A stretch of DNA of 64,000 bases from Siphonodentalium dalli (lineage: Eukaryota > Mollusca > Scaphopoda > Gadilida > Siphonodentaliidae). Below, piece after piece: positions 10,876 to 23,640 of this stretch (positions within the stretch are counted from its first letter, which is position 1; every line of letters starts with the position of its first letter). The position numbers and the translations under genes are program-made. The notes beneath the pieces were generated by a model, which worked only from the letters and a program-made list of their open reading frames with translations, was not told the origin of the DNA and did no database searches. Location: assembly GCA_032622095.1 (NCBI GenBank), contig CP136069.1:10496036-10560035 (forward strand). The letters are read 5' to 3'.

Positions 10876-11616
10876 TTAACCCTTTACCCAACAAACCGGC
10901 CAAAACCGGCCAAATAAAGCTTCAACAGCCTAAAATATCTTCGGTCTGTCTCAATAGAACCATACAAATATGGGTATCATTGGAACCGGCTCCTTGACCA
11001 CATTGTGATAATTACAGTTATGCCCTGTGCCAATGCATTCTCTTATATATATATAAGAGAATGCATTGGCCTAAAAAATATTATTTTTTTAACACTTTTT
11101 TACCATTTTTTCTTACATTCTTTAACAATTTTATAATTTTTAATGTGTTAACCCTTTACCCAACAGAACGGCCCTGTGCCAATGCATTCTCGTATATATG
11201 CGAGTCGACCATAGGTCGCCTCGCATATATAAGAGAATGCATTGGCTTAACAAATTAAAAATTATAAAATTGTTAAAGAATGTAAGAAAAAATGGTAAAA
11301 AGTGTTAAAAAAAGATTTTTTTAGGCCAATGCATTCTCTTATATATGCGAGGCGACCTATGGTCGACTCGCATATATAAGAGAATGCATTGGCACAGGGC
11401 ATAACTGTAACTATCACAATGTGGTCAAGGAGCCGGTTCCAATGATATCCATATTTGTATGGTTCTATTGAGACAGACCGAAGATATTTTAGGCTGTTGA
11501 AGCTTTATTTGGCCGGTTTTGGCCGGTTTGTTGGGTAAAGGGTTAAGCCAATGCATTCTCTTATATATATAAGAGAATGCATTGGCACAGGGCCGTTCTG
11601 TTGGGTAAAGGGTTAA
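10876..11616. mobile_element. type P2 TTAA element carrying a second, inverted P2 copy
   Basis: The outer copy is 10876-11151 plus 11543-11616, bounded by TTAACCCTTTACCCAACA and its inverse. The inner copy occupies 11148-11546 between duplicated TTAA. At the same place the intact copy at 36885 has one uninterrupted TTAA (37171-37174). Confidence 0.85.
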
Positions 11617-11947
11617 TATTGTTAATTTATAATATGACGTATCTTAAAGAGTGTTTAGATACTACATACACATACATGACCACTGGTCCTGTAGGCTGAA
11701 TATGTTGTCCTTGCGTAAGTGATGTGCTCTGAATGAGGCTAAAAATAACAGGTCAATTTAAGGGGCGAGGCCAGGAACCTACTACACCAATCAAATCTCA
11801 AACCCAAAGTGTTTAAATTAGTTTAAAACAAATATAAATGTTTGCTGATGGGATAAACTAGTAGAAACTAGCAGAAATTCACAATGCACATTCAAAAATC
11901 ATCAATTTTTAAAAAGTAATATTTATAACTGAAATTTACAAGGGATA

Positions 11948-12164
11948 TACAGTAATGCCCAAAGTAATTGACCACTTAACCACAGTAGAATTATGGGTAA
12001 TTTTTCATGATTTAGTCGGAAATATGGCTTGTTGCCATTCATCGGAAAGCTCTAGACGAGAACTTTCCGATGAATGGCAACAAGCCATATTTCCGACTAA
12101 ATCATGAAAAATTACCCATAATTCTGCTGTGGTTAAGTGGTCAATTACTTCGGGAATTACTGTA
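11948..12164. mobile_element. type B palindrome
   Basis: TACAGTAATGCCC at the left, GGGAATTACTGTA at the right; the inner arms carry the shared variant ATCATGAAAAATTACCC. Confidence 0.88.
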
Positions 12165-12411
12165 GGTATCAGTGGATTGTGTCATGATTTTGAACATCAA
12201 ACACAACTCAACCATTTAATAGATGTTCTTAAAATGCACATGATCCCTTTCACTCCTAAGTACATAACTCCTGATACAAATATCTAGCTCAGCCACTGCA
12301 TGAGTTGCAGATAGCAGCTCTCCGGACATCGAAGCGACGGTTTAGAGATTACATTAGTGATGTATGTTCCCGAGGGGTGCTATTGTTGTTCTCTAACAGC
12401 CTAAAAAAGGT

Positions 12412-13427
12412 GTGATAGTGTCACTAAATTCACCCTCTGGGGACCTTCCTAAAACAGTGTGATAGTGTCACTAAATTCACCCTCTGGGGACCTCATTAGT
12501 GTGATAGTGTCACTAAATTCACCCTCTGGGGACCTCATTAGTGTGATAGTGTCACTAAATTCACCCTCTGGGGACCTCATTAGTGTGATAGTGTCACTAA
12601 ATTCACCCTCTGGGGACCTCATTAGTGTGATAATGTCACTAAATTCACCATCTGGGGACCTCATTAGTGTGAGGTCACTAAATTCACCCTCTGGTGACCT
12701 CATTAGTGTGACAGTGTCACTAAATTCACCCTATGGGGACCTCATTAGTGTGATAGTGTCACTAAATTCACCCTCTGGGGACCTCATTAGTGTGATAGTG
12801 TCACTAAATTCACCCTCTGGGGACCTCATTAGTGTGATAGTGTCACTAAATTCACCCTCTGGGGACCTCATTAGTGTGATAGTGTCACTAAATTCACTCT
12901 CTGGGGACCTCATTAGTGTGATAGTGTCACTAAATTCACCCTCTGGGGACCTCATTAGTGTGATAATGTCACTAAATTCACCCTCTGGGGACCTCATTAG
13001 AGGTGATAGTGTCACTAAATTCACCCTCTGGGGACCTCATTAGTGTGATAGTGTCACTAAATTCACCCTCTGGGGACCTCATTAGTGTGATAGTGTCACT
13101 AAATTCACCCTCTGGGGACCTCATTAGTGTGATAGTGTCACTAAATTCACCCTCTGGGGACCTCATTAGTGTGATAGTGTCACTAAATTCACCCTCTGGG
13201 GACCTCATTAGTGTGATAGTGTCAGTAAATTCACCCTCTGGGGACCTCATTAGTGTGATAGTGTCACTAAATTCACCCTCTAGGGACCTCATTAGTGTGA
13301 TAGTGTCACTAAATTCACCCTCTGGGGACCTCATTAGTGTGATAGTGTCACTAAATTCACCCTCTGGGGACCTCATTAGTGTGATAGTGTCACTAAATTC
13401 ACCCTCTGGGGACCTCATTCTGCTTCT
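12412..13427. repeat. 42-bp tandem array made from the type A hairpin arm, ~24 units
   Basis: The unit GTGATAGTGTCACTAAATTC plus ACCCTCTGGGGACCTCATTAGT is the right arm of the type A hairpin. The last unit ends in the normal terminus CCTCATTCTGC. The units are nearly uniform. At 42 bp the frames stay open on both strands without being coding. Confidence 0.96.
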
Positions 13428-14604
13428 AAAGGCTTCAACTAGGATCAAATTTATTCACCCATTAGTTACTGTATCACACGGTGATAGAGGATTCCGCACT
13501 GAAATGCATTATACTGCGTTTCCGAGGATGAGTCAATAAAAGGTGCTTTTGCTTGATACAAGTATTTTCATCGGCGTTATTAGAACTGTAAATTGGCGCG
13601 AAGATTAGTGGAAATTTTGACGTCGTATTATTTTATATTATTTGATGTCTGAACATGGTGTTTATCGAAAATAGAATCTCATGAAAGTGCACAAGTGATT
13701 TAAATATGTTAATTCTACATACATGTGTATCTAGGCGGGACCAATTCGTGCAGGAAATAAATCGTACTTTGCTTTGAAATGGGATCACATAACGTGTGCA
13801 CTTAATCTGTATATGTGAGTGATGTGTTGAATATACTACGAGGGGTACTGGTCTACATGTGGCATGTCACATGCATGCGGACAAGTAAAGTTACTACGGG
13901 TGATTGACTGGTGTTGGACAAAACTGGAAAGCCGGTATTGCATGCATAGTTGTGTAGTTTTCTCTTACATGTGGCACGCAAGTGTTCTGGACTTTCTTGG
14001 ACGTTTCATGTGCGTTTAGTGTATGTGTGTCCATTCGGTTGTGAGCTTACTCTGACACACATTGACAATACATCACATGCATTTGGTCTGCATATAGTAC
14101 ATGATGATGGCGATTGTATATAGATGCTAGTGATATAAACACGATGTTTATGTAGTCTATCTAAAGTTGAATGTGTTACTTTTGATGTCACACGCATGAG
14201 GACAGTTTACTATCGTGTGTACTATTGTTATTTTCTGGACTGTGTGAATGAGATTTAACTGTGTTCGGTGTGTTGCTATGTATTTGTACATCCATTACAA
14301 CAGCTGTTCTTGTTTCTTTTCAGCTTGAAACACTTTTAATAACCGCTCAATAAGGTTGGCTGTTGTCACATCTGTCTCCTCTACGGTCTACCACTCCAGA
14401 AACAGTTACCTCGATTGGATAACATCATTAAATTAAAGACATATTATGTTCTTATATCATCGAATAAAACCAATCGGTTAATATCCAAACACTATCCCCA
14501 TCAGAAAAATGTAGCAATTAAACTAAGATTGTCGCAAATTCCAACCACATCGACTATAAAGTTTCACAGAACACAACGTAGGAAATATGCACAAATTTTA
14601 AATA
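13428..14604. other. intron, nothing recognised upstream of the LINE fragment
   Basis: Could hold further decayed LINE sequence between 14280 and 14600, but no frame supports it. Confidence 0.45.
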
Positions 14605-15058
14605 TTTACTACTTTATTCGGGACGCTTTAATTGGTACGACATTCTGATAAACAACTGTACCAGACTTATCGCCAACGTGTCCAAATATGACCATATATC
14701 TCAAGCTAGATTTGATCTGCATATTATGTCATTCGAATTTCGTGTGAAATATAAGTGTGCAATAACTGTGTACAAGGCCATAAAGGGACATCTACCATCT
14801 TACATCTGTGACATGTTCCAACTTAAGATTGGTGGGCGTGTCACTAGATCAAGCACAAGTGGTTTTGACCTGAAAAACACCACGCGGAAGCCAGAAGGAA
14901 AGTACAGAGAGGATTGTGCACAACAGAAAGCAGTAAATGTGTGGAATAAACTACCCCTTACTCTCAGAAAAGCGAAAAATCTCGAAAAATTTAAGAACGC
15001 TCTCAAGACTCACCTGTTCATAATTTGCTTCGGTGTTAAACCTACTACTCCATTTTAA
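14605..15058 (+). mobile_element. non-LTR retrotransposon fragment, reverse transcriptase C-terminus
   Basis: A frame open from about 14605 reads LINNCTRLIANVSKYDHIS, then EFRVKYKCAITVYKAIKGHL, PSYICDMF, and later VNVWNKLPLTLRKAKNLEKF before KTHLF and TAA. This matches the thumb and C-terminal end of CR1/L2/Jockey-like LINE reverse transcriptases (AARLI...DHI...YKI...YKAL.G..P.YI...WN.LP...R....FK..LK.HLF). The palm with its catalytic aspartates is absent, so the copy is dead. It differs from the fragment at 41 kb in both strand and domain. Confidence 0.8.
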
Positions 15059-16589
15059 CTGACATTTTGACTGTGACTTTTAATCTTTCACTTACTTAAT
15101 TGTGACTGTTTTCTGTTACTTTTTTATTCATTTAATTTTGTTGATACCGTACTGACCCGCGTTTAGGCCCAGGGGGGCTTTGTTTTATTTGAGCTCAAAA
15201 ATCCAAGTGGGCTTAAACTCGGATATGGCCCTTTGCAAACCAAAAATCCTAAGAAATCGGGACAGTAAAACTGATGAAAGCCGATCTAACGCCGATTATT
15301 TGGGAATTTTTTCAATTAAATGTGAATATTAAAATATTATAATAACACTTTAAGTCTTGTAGTTTTATTGGACAACATTCCCATGTTAAAATGACACTAT
15401 TATGTAAGTAGTCTTGACTGACAGCCGTCTTGTTCCCAAAGTGTTTGCTTGGAGTCAGGAATGCCCTGGTTATTATGTAAGCGGCAGTGTGGGTTATCTA
15501 TAGTCTGACTATAGTGTATATCAATGTTCAGATTTAATCCAATCAGGAAAACAATAAGCCGGGCGCTTTATTCGTGATCCATTGTCTACATAGAGGATGT
15601 TACAATGGCGACTAATTGCATGTTTAACAAAAGCCAGTGAGTGTAATTATTTAACAGCACTGACAAGGCAGTTGTATTTCTACTAAAACGGCATTCTGAA
15701 CTCCTCGACCTGTGACCTCTGGGGGCAAACGGTGACGGAATCTGACGAGGTTTGCCGAATGCTAAAACGTATAAAAAACGTATACAAACGCACGTGTTTG
15801 AATATTTTGGTTTCGAGTGAATAAAGTTGACGCAGTTTGGAAGACAAGTTCCCCTTTCTGCTCCATTATGATACCCACTGTGTGTTTACATAACCAAGAG
15901 GCCAGTTCTTTGTGTTTGGCCATATGTAGGAACACACAGGTCTACGTTGTCACTGAACACGAAAAATATGTTTTTTACAGAACACCTGTAGTTGGAACAG
16001 GTGCGCTTTGATTAAACTTAAATAGCCGCACATGGCTTTTAAAGCTATACGCTGTTAGCAAGTGGGTTCTATTGTATTTTTTATCTATTTCTTTGGTTAA
16101 CCTTGTTGTCTGTTTTTCGTTTTTAAATAATTTTTAGCCATAAGCTTTTTTCATAATTTGAACTATTTTTAATTATGTTTTTTTTAAATTATAAGTCGCA
16201 TGCTTATGGTCGTTGGTTTTTGACTTCTTTTTTTTTTTAGTAATTTCTTAGTCACATGCAGATGGTCGTTGTGAATTTTTTAATGCTCATTTACTACTTT
16301 TTATCTCTTACCTTGTATATTTTTATTTGTATTGATTGATGTAAGAGCATTGAAACTAATTTACTGTAGAATGCGTTTTAAATGTATATTATATAATAAT
16401 AATAATAATAATAATACAAACATTACAGCAATGATTGCGGCAATAATAGCCACTGCCTATAATTCGTTTTTAACAATGAAGTTGTTTTCTGACTATTTGG
16501 ATAACAAATATATGAAAATAAATTATTTTGGCATGAGTATGCCTTATTCATTCGGAACACCTTTGTGGTATGTTTCACATCACTTTAAC
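15059..16589. other. intron, nothing recognised
   Basis: T-rich tracts near 16080-16330 and an (AAT)n run near 16396. Confidence 0.5.
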
Positions 16590-16612
16590 CCTCTGGGGAC
16601 CTCATTCTGCAG
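16590..16612. mobile_element. type A hairpin remnant, right end only
   Basis: CCTCTGGGGACCTCATTCTG remains, followed by the usual outer flank AGACAGACACACTATT. Confidence 0.55.
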
Positions 16613-16638
16613 ACAGACACACTATTCGCAGGTTTGTT

Positions 16639-16757
16639 TTTATTTCGACGGACAGACTGATAGCTGGAGGTAGTGATACTGTATATGGTGTGATATGGTA
16701 TTTCGACGGACAGACTGATAGCTGGAGGTAGTGATATTGTATATGGTGTGATATAGT
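16639..16757. repeat. 60-bp direct duplication
   Basis: TATTTCGACGGACAGACTGA and TAGCTGGAGGTAGTGATA occur at 16639 and 16699. Confidence 0.92.
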
Positions 16758-16920
16758 ATAATCTATGGCTGAGTGTCTCGCAGATTTACTCACCTCGCTG
16801 ACGCGAAGGGTCACAACCTTATGATATGATTAGAAATGAGTATTAAAATCACCAGTAAAATATACAAGAATGTCTAGTGATGTTCATCCCATTCATGACG
16901 GGAGTGCGCGTCTGCATCAT

Positions 16921-17262
16921 TTAACCCTTTGGAGAGTATCTGTAACGTCATATACATGACGTCATGCGTAAATTTAACGTCAACATCATAGCAATAATTA
17001 TTAACAAGTTCGGGTCAAAAGATCAAATAATTTGTTTTATTTTATGTGCATTTTTTGTTAACGTGTGTTATCATAATCGATTGCACTTATACATTTGGGA
17101 CATTATATTAATCAAAATAACTCCTATACAATTCAATTATAAATCATACGATTTATTGAAGTTATGTCTACATAACATAACACTTCCTGAAATGACATAG
17201 ATGTCGTTCTACTCCTCATCCGATAGACGACATATACGTCGTTCTACTCGCCAAAGGGTTAA
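16921..17262. mobile_element. type P4 TTAA element
   Basis: Ends are CCCTTTGGAGAGTA and, inverted, CCCTTTGGCGAGTAGAACG. It lacks the common module; the left end has a TGACGTCA-like site. Confidence 0.65.
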
Positions 17263-17482
17263 GATACTGTGCCAGTGTATTCTCTTATATATGTGAGTCT
17301 CCCATAGGGAGCCTCACATATATAAGAGAATGCACTGGCTTACAAGGTCAAGTAAAATATTGTTAGGTCAATGTATTCTCTTATCTATGCGAGGCTTCCT
17401 GTGGGAGACTCACATACATAAGAGAATGCATTGGCACAAAGTTTACGCAAAAATTCAGGAAGCTCCAGTCATGGAAGGGTGA
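17259..17482. mobile_element. type P5-like element with two palindromic modules
   Basis: Modules at 17270-17338 and 17366-17438. It shares the TTAA at 17259 with the preceding element; the right end CATGGAAGGGTGAAA lacks TTAA. Confidence 0.6.
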
Positions 17483-17580
17483 AAGGTCATCTACATGTAT
17501 CTCTTCCCGGCAGCAAAGATTTCTATTGAATTTATTTTAAATACCCTGGTTAGAAACAAAGGTGTTTTCAATTGATCCAG

Positions 17581-17690
17581 TACAGTAATGCTCTAAATAA
17601 TCGACTCCTTAACCACAGCAGAATTATGGGTAACTTTTCAGGATTTAGTCGGAAATATGGCTTGTTGCCATTCATCGGAAAGCTCTCGGC
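17581..17690. mobile_element. type B palindrome, left half only
   Basis: It starts TACAGTAATGCTC and stops at GAAAGCTCTCGG, exactly at the symmetry centre. Confidence 0.75.
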
Positions 17691-18061
17691 TTGATTTCGC
17701 TCTGGACAATATTCCAGAAAAGTTAAAACAATTTATATGTCATTTTGAAGACACATTTGCATTTAATATTCTATCCAAAAAAAAAAACATGACAAAAATT
17801 TGTCATTTACACCACAGTGAACTATTTTCTTTGTCATATTCACCACAGTGAACTATTTTATAAACAGGGTGGTCTATTTTGTAATAATTAATTAATAATT
17901 ACACCCTCTTAATTTTATATCATATTTTGCCATTAGCTTAGAAAGGGCAAATACATTTAAATTGGTTAACTGCTTAGGGGCTGATCTCTTCGGAGTGACA
18001 GTTGGGCATAAGAATTATGTCACAATGATACACGACATTGTTACAATAAAATGCCCTATGT

Positions 18062-18298
18062 TTAACGATTTGAGTGTCAGGTCTATTTTTTAACAACCCA
18101 TATACCCTGTGCCAATGCATTCTCTTATATATGCGAGTCGACCATAGGTCGCCTCGCGTATATAAGATAATGCATTGGCCTAACAATTTTTTTTTTACAA
18201 TTTTTTACAATTTTAATAATTTATTCTTATATTCTTTAACAGACTTATTTTGTAGGTTTAGGGCCGATGAGATCGACCCCTGGCACTCAAAGGGTTAA
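18062..18298. mobile_element. type P1 TTAA element
   Basis: The left end is eroded (TTAACGATTTGAGTGTCAGG) and the right end intact. The module is at 18108-18178. Confidence 0.82.
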
Positions 18299-18449
18299 CA
18301 ATTTGTCCAACTCAAAATGGACTTTTGTGTTGATATATTCTGATGAGATGTAATTATAAGGAATAATCTCTCTCTGTTTCCAAATATAATTACACAGTTT
18401 AAAGAAATTTGCCTAAACACAAACTTTGCAAATCAGGCAAATGTTTTTA

Positions 18450-18840
18450 AAGATCCATAATCTGAATTAACGCTCGCATATTACTATTTCCTTGGCTTTG
18501 GGCGGGGTAAAAATATTTGATTCAAGTCAAGGAACCCACCCATCAAAGCTCAGAGTGATCAGATATCAATTTTTAAAATCTATTATTTTTCACCACCGAT
18601 AATTTCAGTGGGCCAGTAAACAGCCGACGAGAAGACGGTCTTGGACCAAATTGTGGATGAAGATGGATAACTCTAAAACCAAGTGGCTTTTTCTGTCAAA
18701 CTGGCAAAATTTCATTGAATAAAATGTTGACAAATAACAGGTTTTGGTCAATTTTATACTATAGTTGACTGCGATTAGCATTATTTTTGGAGCAATTAAT
18801 CAATTCTGATAACTGAAGCGGCATTTCAAAAAATGTTTCT
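18450..18840. repeat. dispersed repeat, copy 1 (direct copy at 19505-19890)
   Basis: Shares CCACCCATCAAAGCTCAGAG, TGATCAGATA, GCGATTAGCATTATTTT and TCAATTCTGATAACT with the second copy. Family unknown. Confidence 0.75.
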
Positions 18841-18905
18841 ATTGTTGGAATCGGATGATAAGTACCTTTAACTGTTTAATTATATTAGGAAACAGAGGTT
18901 ATTCC

Positions 18906-19144
18906 TTAACCCTTTGAGTGCCAGGGGCCGATCTCATCGGCCCTAAACCTACAAAATAAGTCTGTTAAAGAATATAAGAATAAATTATTAAAATTGTAAA
19001 CAATTGTAAAAAAAAAAATTGTTAGGCCAATGCATTCTCTTATATATGCGAGGCGACCTATGGTCGACTCGCATATATAAGATAATGCATTGGCACAGGG
19101 TATATGGGTTGATACAAAAATCGACCTGGCACTCAAAGGGTTAA
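18906..19144. mobile_element. type P1 TTAA element
   Basis: Full length, with ends CCCTTTGAGTGCCAGG and its inverse; GGCCGATCTCATCGGCC lies next to the left end as a small palindrome of its own. Confidence 0.87.
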
Positions 19145-19504
19145 GTGACTCAACGTTATCTGCAATTATCGTTAGAATTTACAGAGACACACAATATCCC
19201 TGGTATGAAAGACCCAATTGTTTGGACGACAATGTCTGCCTGATTACCCTGTCTATTTAGCCTCACCCAGTATAAACCATCTGCTTTATTAAGTCCAGCC
19301 TGGTGAATATGACTCCTGCTGTGACATTTTGGTCTCTTGATCAATAATGTTGTAAAAATAGTAACATTTCCTGTCCAAGTTTGTGCTATAAAATTAGGGA
19401 AAAAATTCATTCCTAGTGATAGAAACTTCCAGGTAAGAGATACATCATCTATAAATAACTGATTTAATGAATGGTTCAACTTACAAGTCTGATCAATGAT
19501 ATTT

Positions 19505-19890
19505 TAAAGATGCATAATCCGAATTAACACTCCCAAATTAATATTTAATCCGAATTAACACTCCCAAATTAATTAATCCGAATTAACACTCCCAAATTAA
19601 TATTTCTTTGGCTTTGGGTGTAAAACATATTTTATTTGAGTTGAGGAACCCACCCATCAAAGCTCAGAGTGATCAGATAATGATTTTTGAAATTTGTTAT
19701 TTCTTGAGATATGTACTTATTTGTGGCCTGGAAAAAAATTGTCAAGGTGACGGTGATGGGAAATTTTATACCATAGTTTACAGCGGTTAGCATTATTTTG
19801 TTATCAATCAATTCTGATAACTAAAGCATATTTTGAAGAAATGTAGTTGTTGTTGTTGTAACTTGATGATATGGGGACTGTCTGATCGGA
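19505..19890. repeat. dispersed repeat, copy 2
   Basis: Contains the 30-bp triplication at its start; otherwise colinear with the copy at 18450. Confidence 0.75.
19510..19612. repeat. ~30-bp triplication
   Basis: AATCCGAATTAACACTCCCA followed by AATTAAT occurs three times. Confidence 0.9.
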
Positions 19891-20579
19891 TTGAGTACCT
19901 TTAAATGACTGAATTCTCAATGTATGATTCACAAATATCACAAAAATTGCTAAATCTTAACATCAAAATGAATCATTAGGTCATTAAAATTACCTGTGTT
20001 CTCAGGCGTGTCCACATCAAAACACCAAAGATTTTGTTCAAATATCATGCATTTTGCAGGAAAATATTATGGTTGTAATGACTGCAATTGACTAATGAAT
20101 CGCACAATGTTCAACCAAGGTGTGATTTTCACCCATGTTATGATGTTCACCCATGGTGTGATCATCAAAACATAACTAAGCTATCGTATCATCTAACTAT
20201 CTAACGTTAATTTTACCAAATCTGCTAATACATTGATTACCAAACTAGTTATTGATATGAACATTAAACTGGTAAAATCTGTTCAGAAAATGTATTTTTG
20301 TTCACATGTTCACTGTTCACTTTGCCATCCATGTAGTGTTGAAACGATTAGTGAATTTCAGAGTCGACTAGTCGAGGCCCAAAAGTCGCGTTGCGTCGAC
20401 TAGTCGGTACCCGATATCAAAACTTTCAAACATTGTACGGAAAATTCATCGTACATGGCGTACACTGATGACTGATGCAATGACGGTCTATTGCGTTGCG
20501 CATTTCCCTGCATACACACCAATTTATTTGGAAAATAATACTGTAAACATCTTGATATTTATCCAACACACTGAATGTA

Positions 20580-22307
20580 ATTGGTTAATTCCACATAAAG
20601 GTTCCACTCACGTCAATTTTCAGTTTTTGTGTGGCCATTCTTAAATTGGTGTTAGTTAAATTGTCACATTGTCAGCTTTCTGAGACCGATTTCGATTTTT
20701 TTAACGCCACATAGTTTTCGTTTTATGATTTCTCAAAGTGTTTGAATATTGAATTATGTTTTTGGGGCGTATTGGGTGTAATTTTCTTGTAATATTATTC
20801 TGAACATAACTGGTGTAAATGATAATGAAAAACACTGTAAGATGCATGTCATATGGTCAATTTGATTAACTCAATCATTTCTATAGGCATTCTCATGCGA
20901 ATTTATTATTTTTTTAATTTATATGGTAATATTTTTTCGTGTAACCTCCGTCACGAAATTGGTATATATGTTTTTACTTGAAGAGATGTGAAATGTTTTA
21001 TTGAGACCATGTCATATTTTTATCTTCTAGACAGGGGTAGAAACAAGAAGCAAAATATACTTGGTCCTTCCTTACAAAGAAAGTTCAGATAAAGAGACTC
21101 AAATTCTGTAACCTCTGTCACAAAAATAGTGAAAAATTTCCTGAACCAAAATAAATTTACAATTCAGCGGACTCAATCACAAAAACTTTATAGATGGCCA
21201 GATTCCATGTACAAAACAGTGAAAAGTGCTTGTCATAAAATGGTGGATACTAATACATACATGTACCACCAACTCATCCACCCCCCCCCCCCCCCCCCCC
21301 ACATTACATTCCAGATATCACTCGGCATGGCAAGTGAAATGGATTACACAGCTTATATAGTTAATTAGTAAATATATGACTCAAAGAACATTTGGAATAA
21401 CAAGCTTCAACATTTGAGAATTTCCTGACACTATCAAGCATTAAACAGCAAAGTTGCCACCAGACCTCACACAAGCATGATATATCATCCCAGATGTGAT
21501 GGAATACTAGTAAACCACCATGGTTGCATGTATGAGTTTGATGGAATTCATATATCCAAGGATGCATGTACATTAATTTGACATCGGTACGATGCATTCA
21601 ATCTGAATACATGGGCTCAATGGGTCGGATTAAGAGATTCCTAAATTTTCACAGATCTGTACTTGAGTAAAGACCCCCCTCCCATCATACGGTGACATCC
21701 CGCATATCAGTTTGATGGAAAGGACCCTGTCTTGATCAACAGTCGAGGGCTGTACAGGGTTGAAGTGGAGTAAAAAATTACATGAACCTACCAAATATGT
21801 ATTATGTGTTCTTTTTTAATTGAAGTTGAGGAAATTAAATTGATTCTGTTTGTTGAAAATACCTCTTCCTGTGATTTGTGGGAACGTAACCTCTGTCACG
21901 AAATTACATGTGACCTCTGCCACGGAAAGATCACACATTAATTCAATTATGTGGAGTACTACATCCTTAAATTCTTACAGGTATACATATCTAACAATAT
22001 TCTATATCATTTTGCTATTTGAGATTTAGTGAAGGGTCAATGATGAGATAGAATTTACAGGCAACATTTAGAGATTTCAAAAAGGTGTCTTTTTTCGTAA
22101 CCTCTGTCACGGTTTACTTTCAAGATCTAATGCTTGAAAAAATCAAAGTTTTCTTAAAATTGTATTCTTTTATACAAAAATATAGATATTGTTTTGTTTA
22201 TAAAAAACAATAAAAACCACTGTCTTATTATTCTATGATGGAAACTTCTTGGTGAAAGTTGTCAATTCAAATTGTTTGTAACCTCTGTCACGATGGAATT
22301 AACCAAT
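20580..22307. mobile_element. putative nested element with 14-bp inverted ends and TA flanks
   Basis: The left end ATTGGTTAATTCCA (20580-20593) is repeated as its exact inverse at 22294-22307, with TA just outside both ends. Inside are six to seven scattered copies of a motif near GTAACCTCTGTCACG. Short perfect inverted ends plus TA suggest a mariner-like non-autonomous element, but the TIR is short and there is no transposase. Confidence 0.45.
21281..21300. repeat. poly(C) run, 20 bases
   Basis: An uninterrupted C run inside the hAT element. Confidence 0.9.
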
Positions 22308-23110
22308 TATATAATTAGACATGTTGTGGATAATGATTAGATACGCGATCATTTATACAGGTTTTAAATTTAATATCAGCGTTCGAGATTATTTCGTTTA
22401 GTCACGTGATCACCAATAAACCGGTGCAGAGCGGTGTCACTACAAAATGTTAATGTTCCGACTAAATACGCCCTATAGTATAGGCTATGTTGTAGAATAC
22501 GATAGCCAGTTCTTAATGTCAGTATCATTTATATACGGTAGCACCAATGACGTCACCTTAAGCGACCTTCACCCAGCGTCGCATCATAATCCGACGGTGC
22601 GAGATCAATGGAAATATACACAGTGTCTGTATCAAAGCGGTCTCGGACAAACTACAAAGCCGCGTCAATCATTGCCATCATGTCTTTGACCTCAAACGAT
22701 GAGAGAGACATTGTGTTGTCAATTTCATTCGTCCAATTAATAGTCGGGTCACCGGTCCGTGTGTGTCTATACTAGTAACACTGTCAATTCCGGGTGCCAC
22801 CAAACGTTATACTTACCATAACTTACGCGCAGTTAACACTGTTTATGCCAGAATCGATCTTGAAAACGTTATACATGAAACTAATACACTATATTCCGAC
22901 TAGTCGACTCAAAATTCAGAGTCGACGTTCTGACATTTCAGCGTCATCTACGACTAATCGATTGATCGTTTCAACCCTACATCCATGACAGAGAACAAAG
23001 CTGAAAATTGTTTAAGCTTTTGAAAAAATAACAAAATGGAGAGAGTTATGTTATAGTCTTTAGATATTTTGAAGAGCAACAAGTTCACAATCTCCACCTA
23101 AAGCACACAA

Positions 23111-23334
23111 TTAACCCTTTCATGAAGGGAGAATCGCTGGTGCAGCATTAATGATCATGTTCCAGTGCATTCTCTTATATATGCGAGAATATATATATAA
23201 GAGAATGCACTGGCTTACAAGGTCAAGGTAAATATTATTAGGCCAATGTATTCTCTTATATATGCGAGGCTCCCTATGGGAGGCTCACATATATAAGATA
23301 ATGCATTGGCACAGAGAATTTGTTGAAGGTTTAA
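23111..23334. mobile_element. type P5 TTAA element
   Basis: TTAACCCTTTCATGAAGGGAG at the left and GAAGGTTTAAG at the right, with modules near 23156 and 23247. Confidence 0.65.
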
Positions 23335-23640
23335 GTAGAAATTGACTGAGAACACAGGTTTTTTTTTATTTCAATAGACTCTGAAAGCAAAGGGGGGAGG
23401 GAGAAAACTAAAACAATTGTTATTAGCATCTAACATCATCTGAGAAACATGAACAAGGATCAAATTAAAGACGAATTCAGAATTAGTCACAAAAATGTTT
23501 CATACTGAAAACAATCTAATCTAAATATTGACACACTATAAAAGTTCAACATGTACAAACAATTTTATTTAAAGCAAATAAAGAACAGCACTGGGAAGTA
23601 ATTACTCATCTGTTGGAAATAATTAATCAGCCCCAAACAG

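Larger units (their letters stand above)
20334..22979. mobile_element. hAT-type DNA transposon, non-autonomous or decayed (2.65 kb)
   Basis: The ends are TAGTGTTGAAACGAT on the left and, inverted, TAGGGTTGAAACGAT on the right. They are flanked by a perfect 8-bp duplication CATCCATG (20326-20333 and 22980-22987). The TIR form and 8-bp duplication are diagnostic of hAT elements. Subterminal blocks with GTCGAC and GACTAGTCG occur at both ends. No transposase frame is visible. A second inverted-repeat element appears nested inside. Confidence 0.88.

Noticed and set aside
12449-13539. Repeat proteins on both strands (NSPSGDLISVIVSL and LMRSPEGEFSDTIT)
   Set aside because: Artefact of a 42-bp array derived from a transposon hairpin arm.
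19156-19479. 107-codon minus-strand frame
   Set aside because: No recognisable domain, no splice context and no neighbours that support it.
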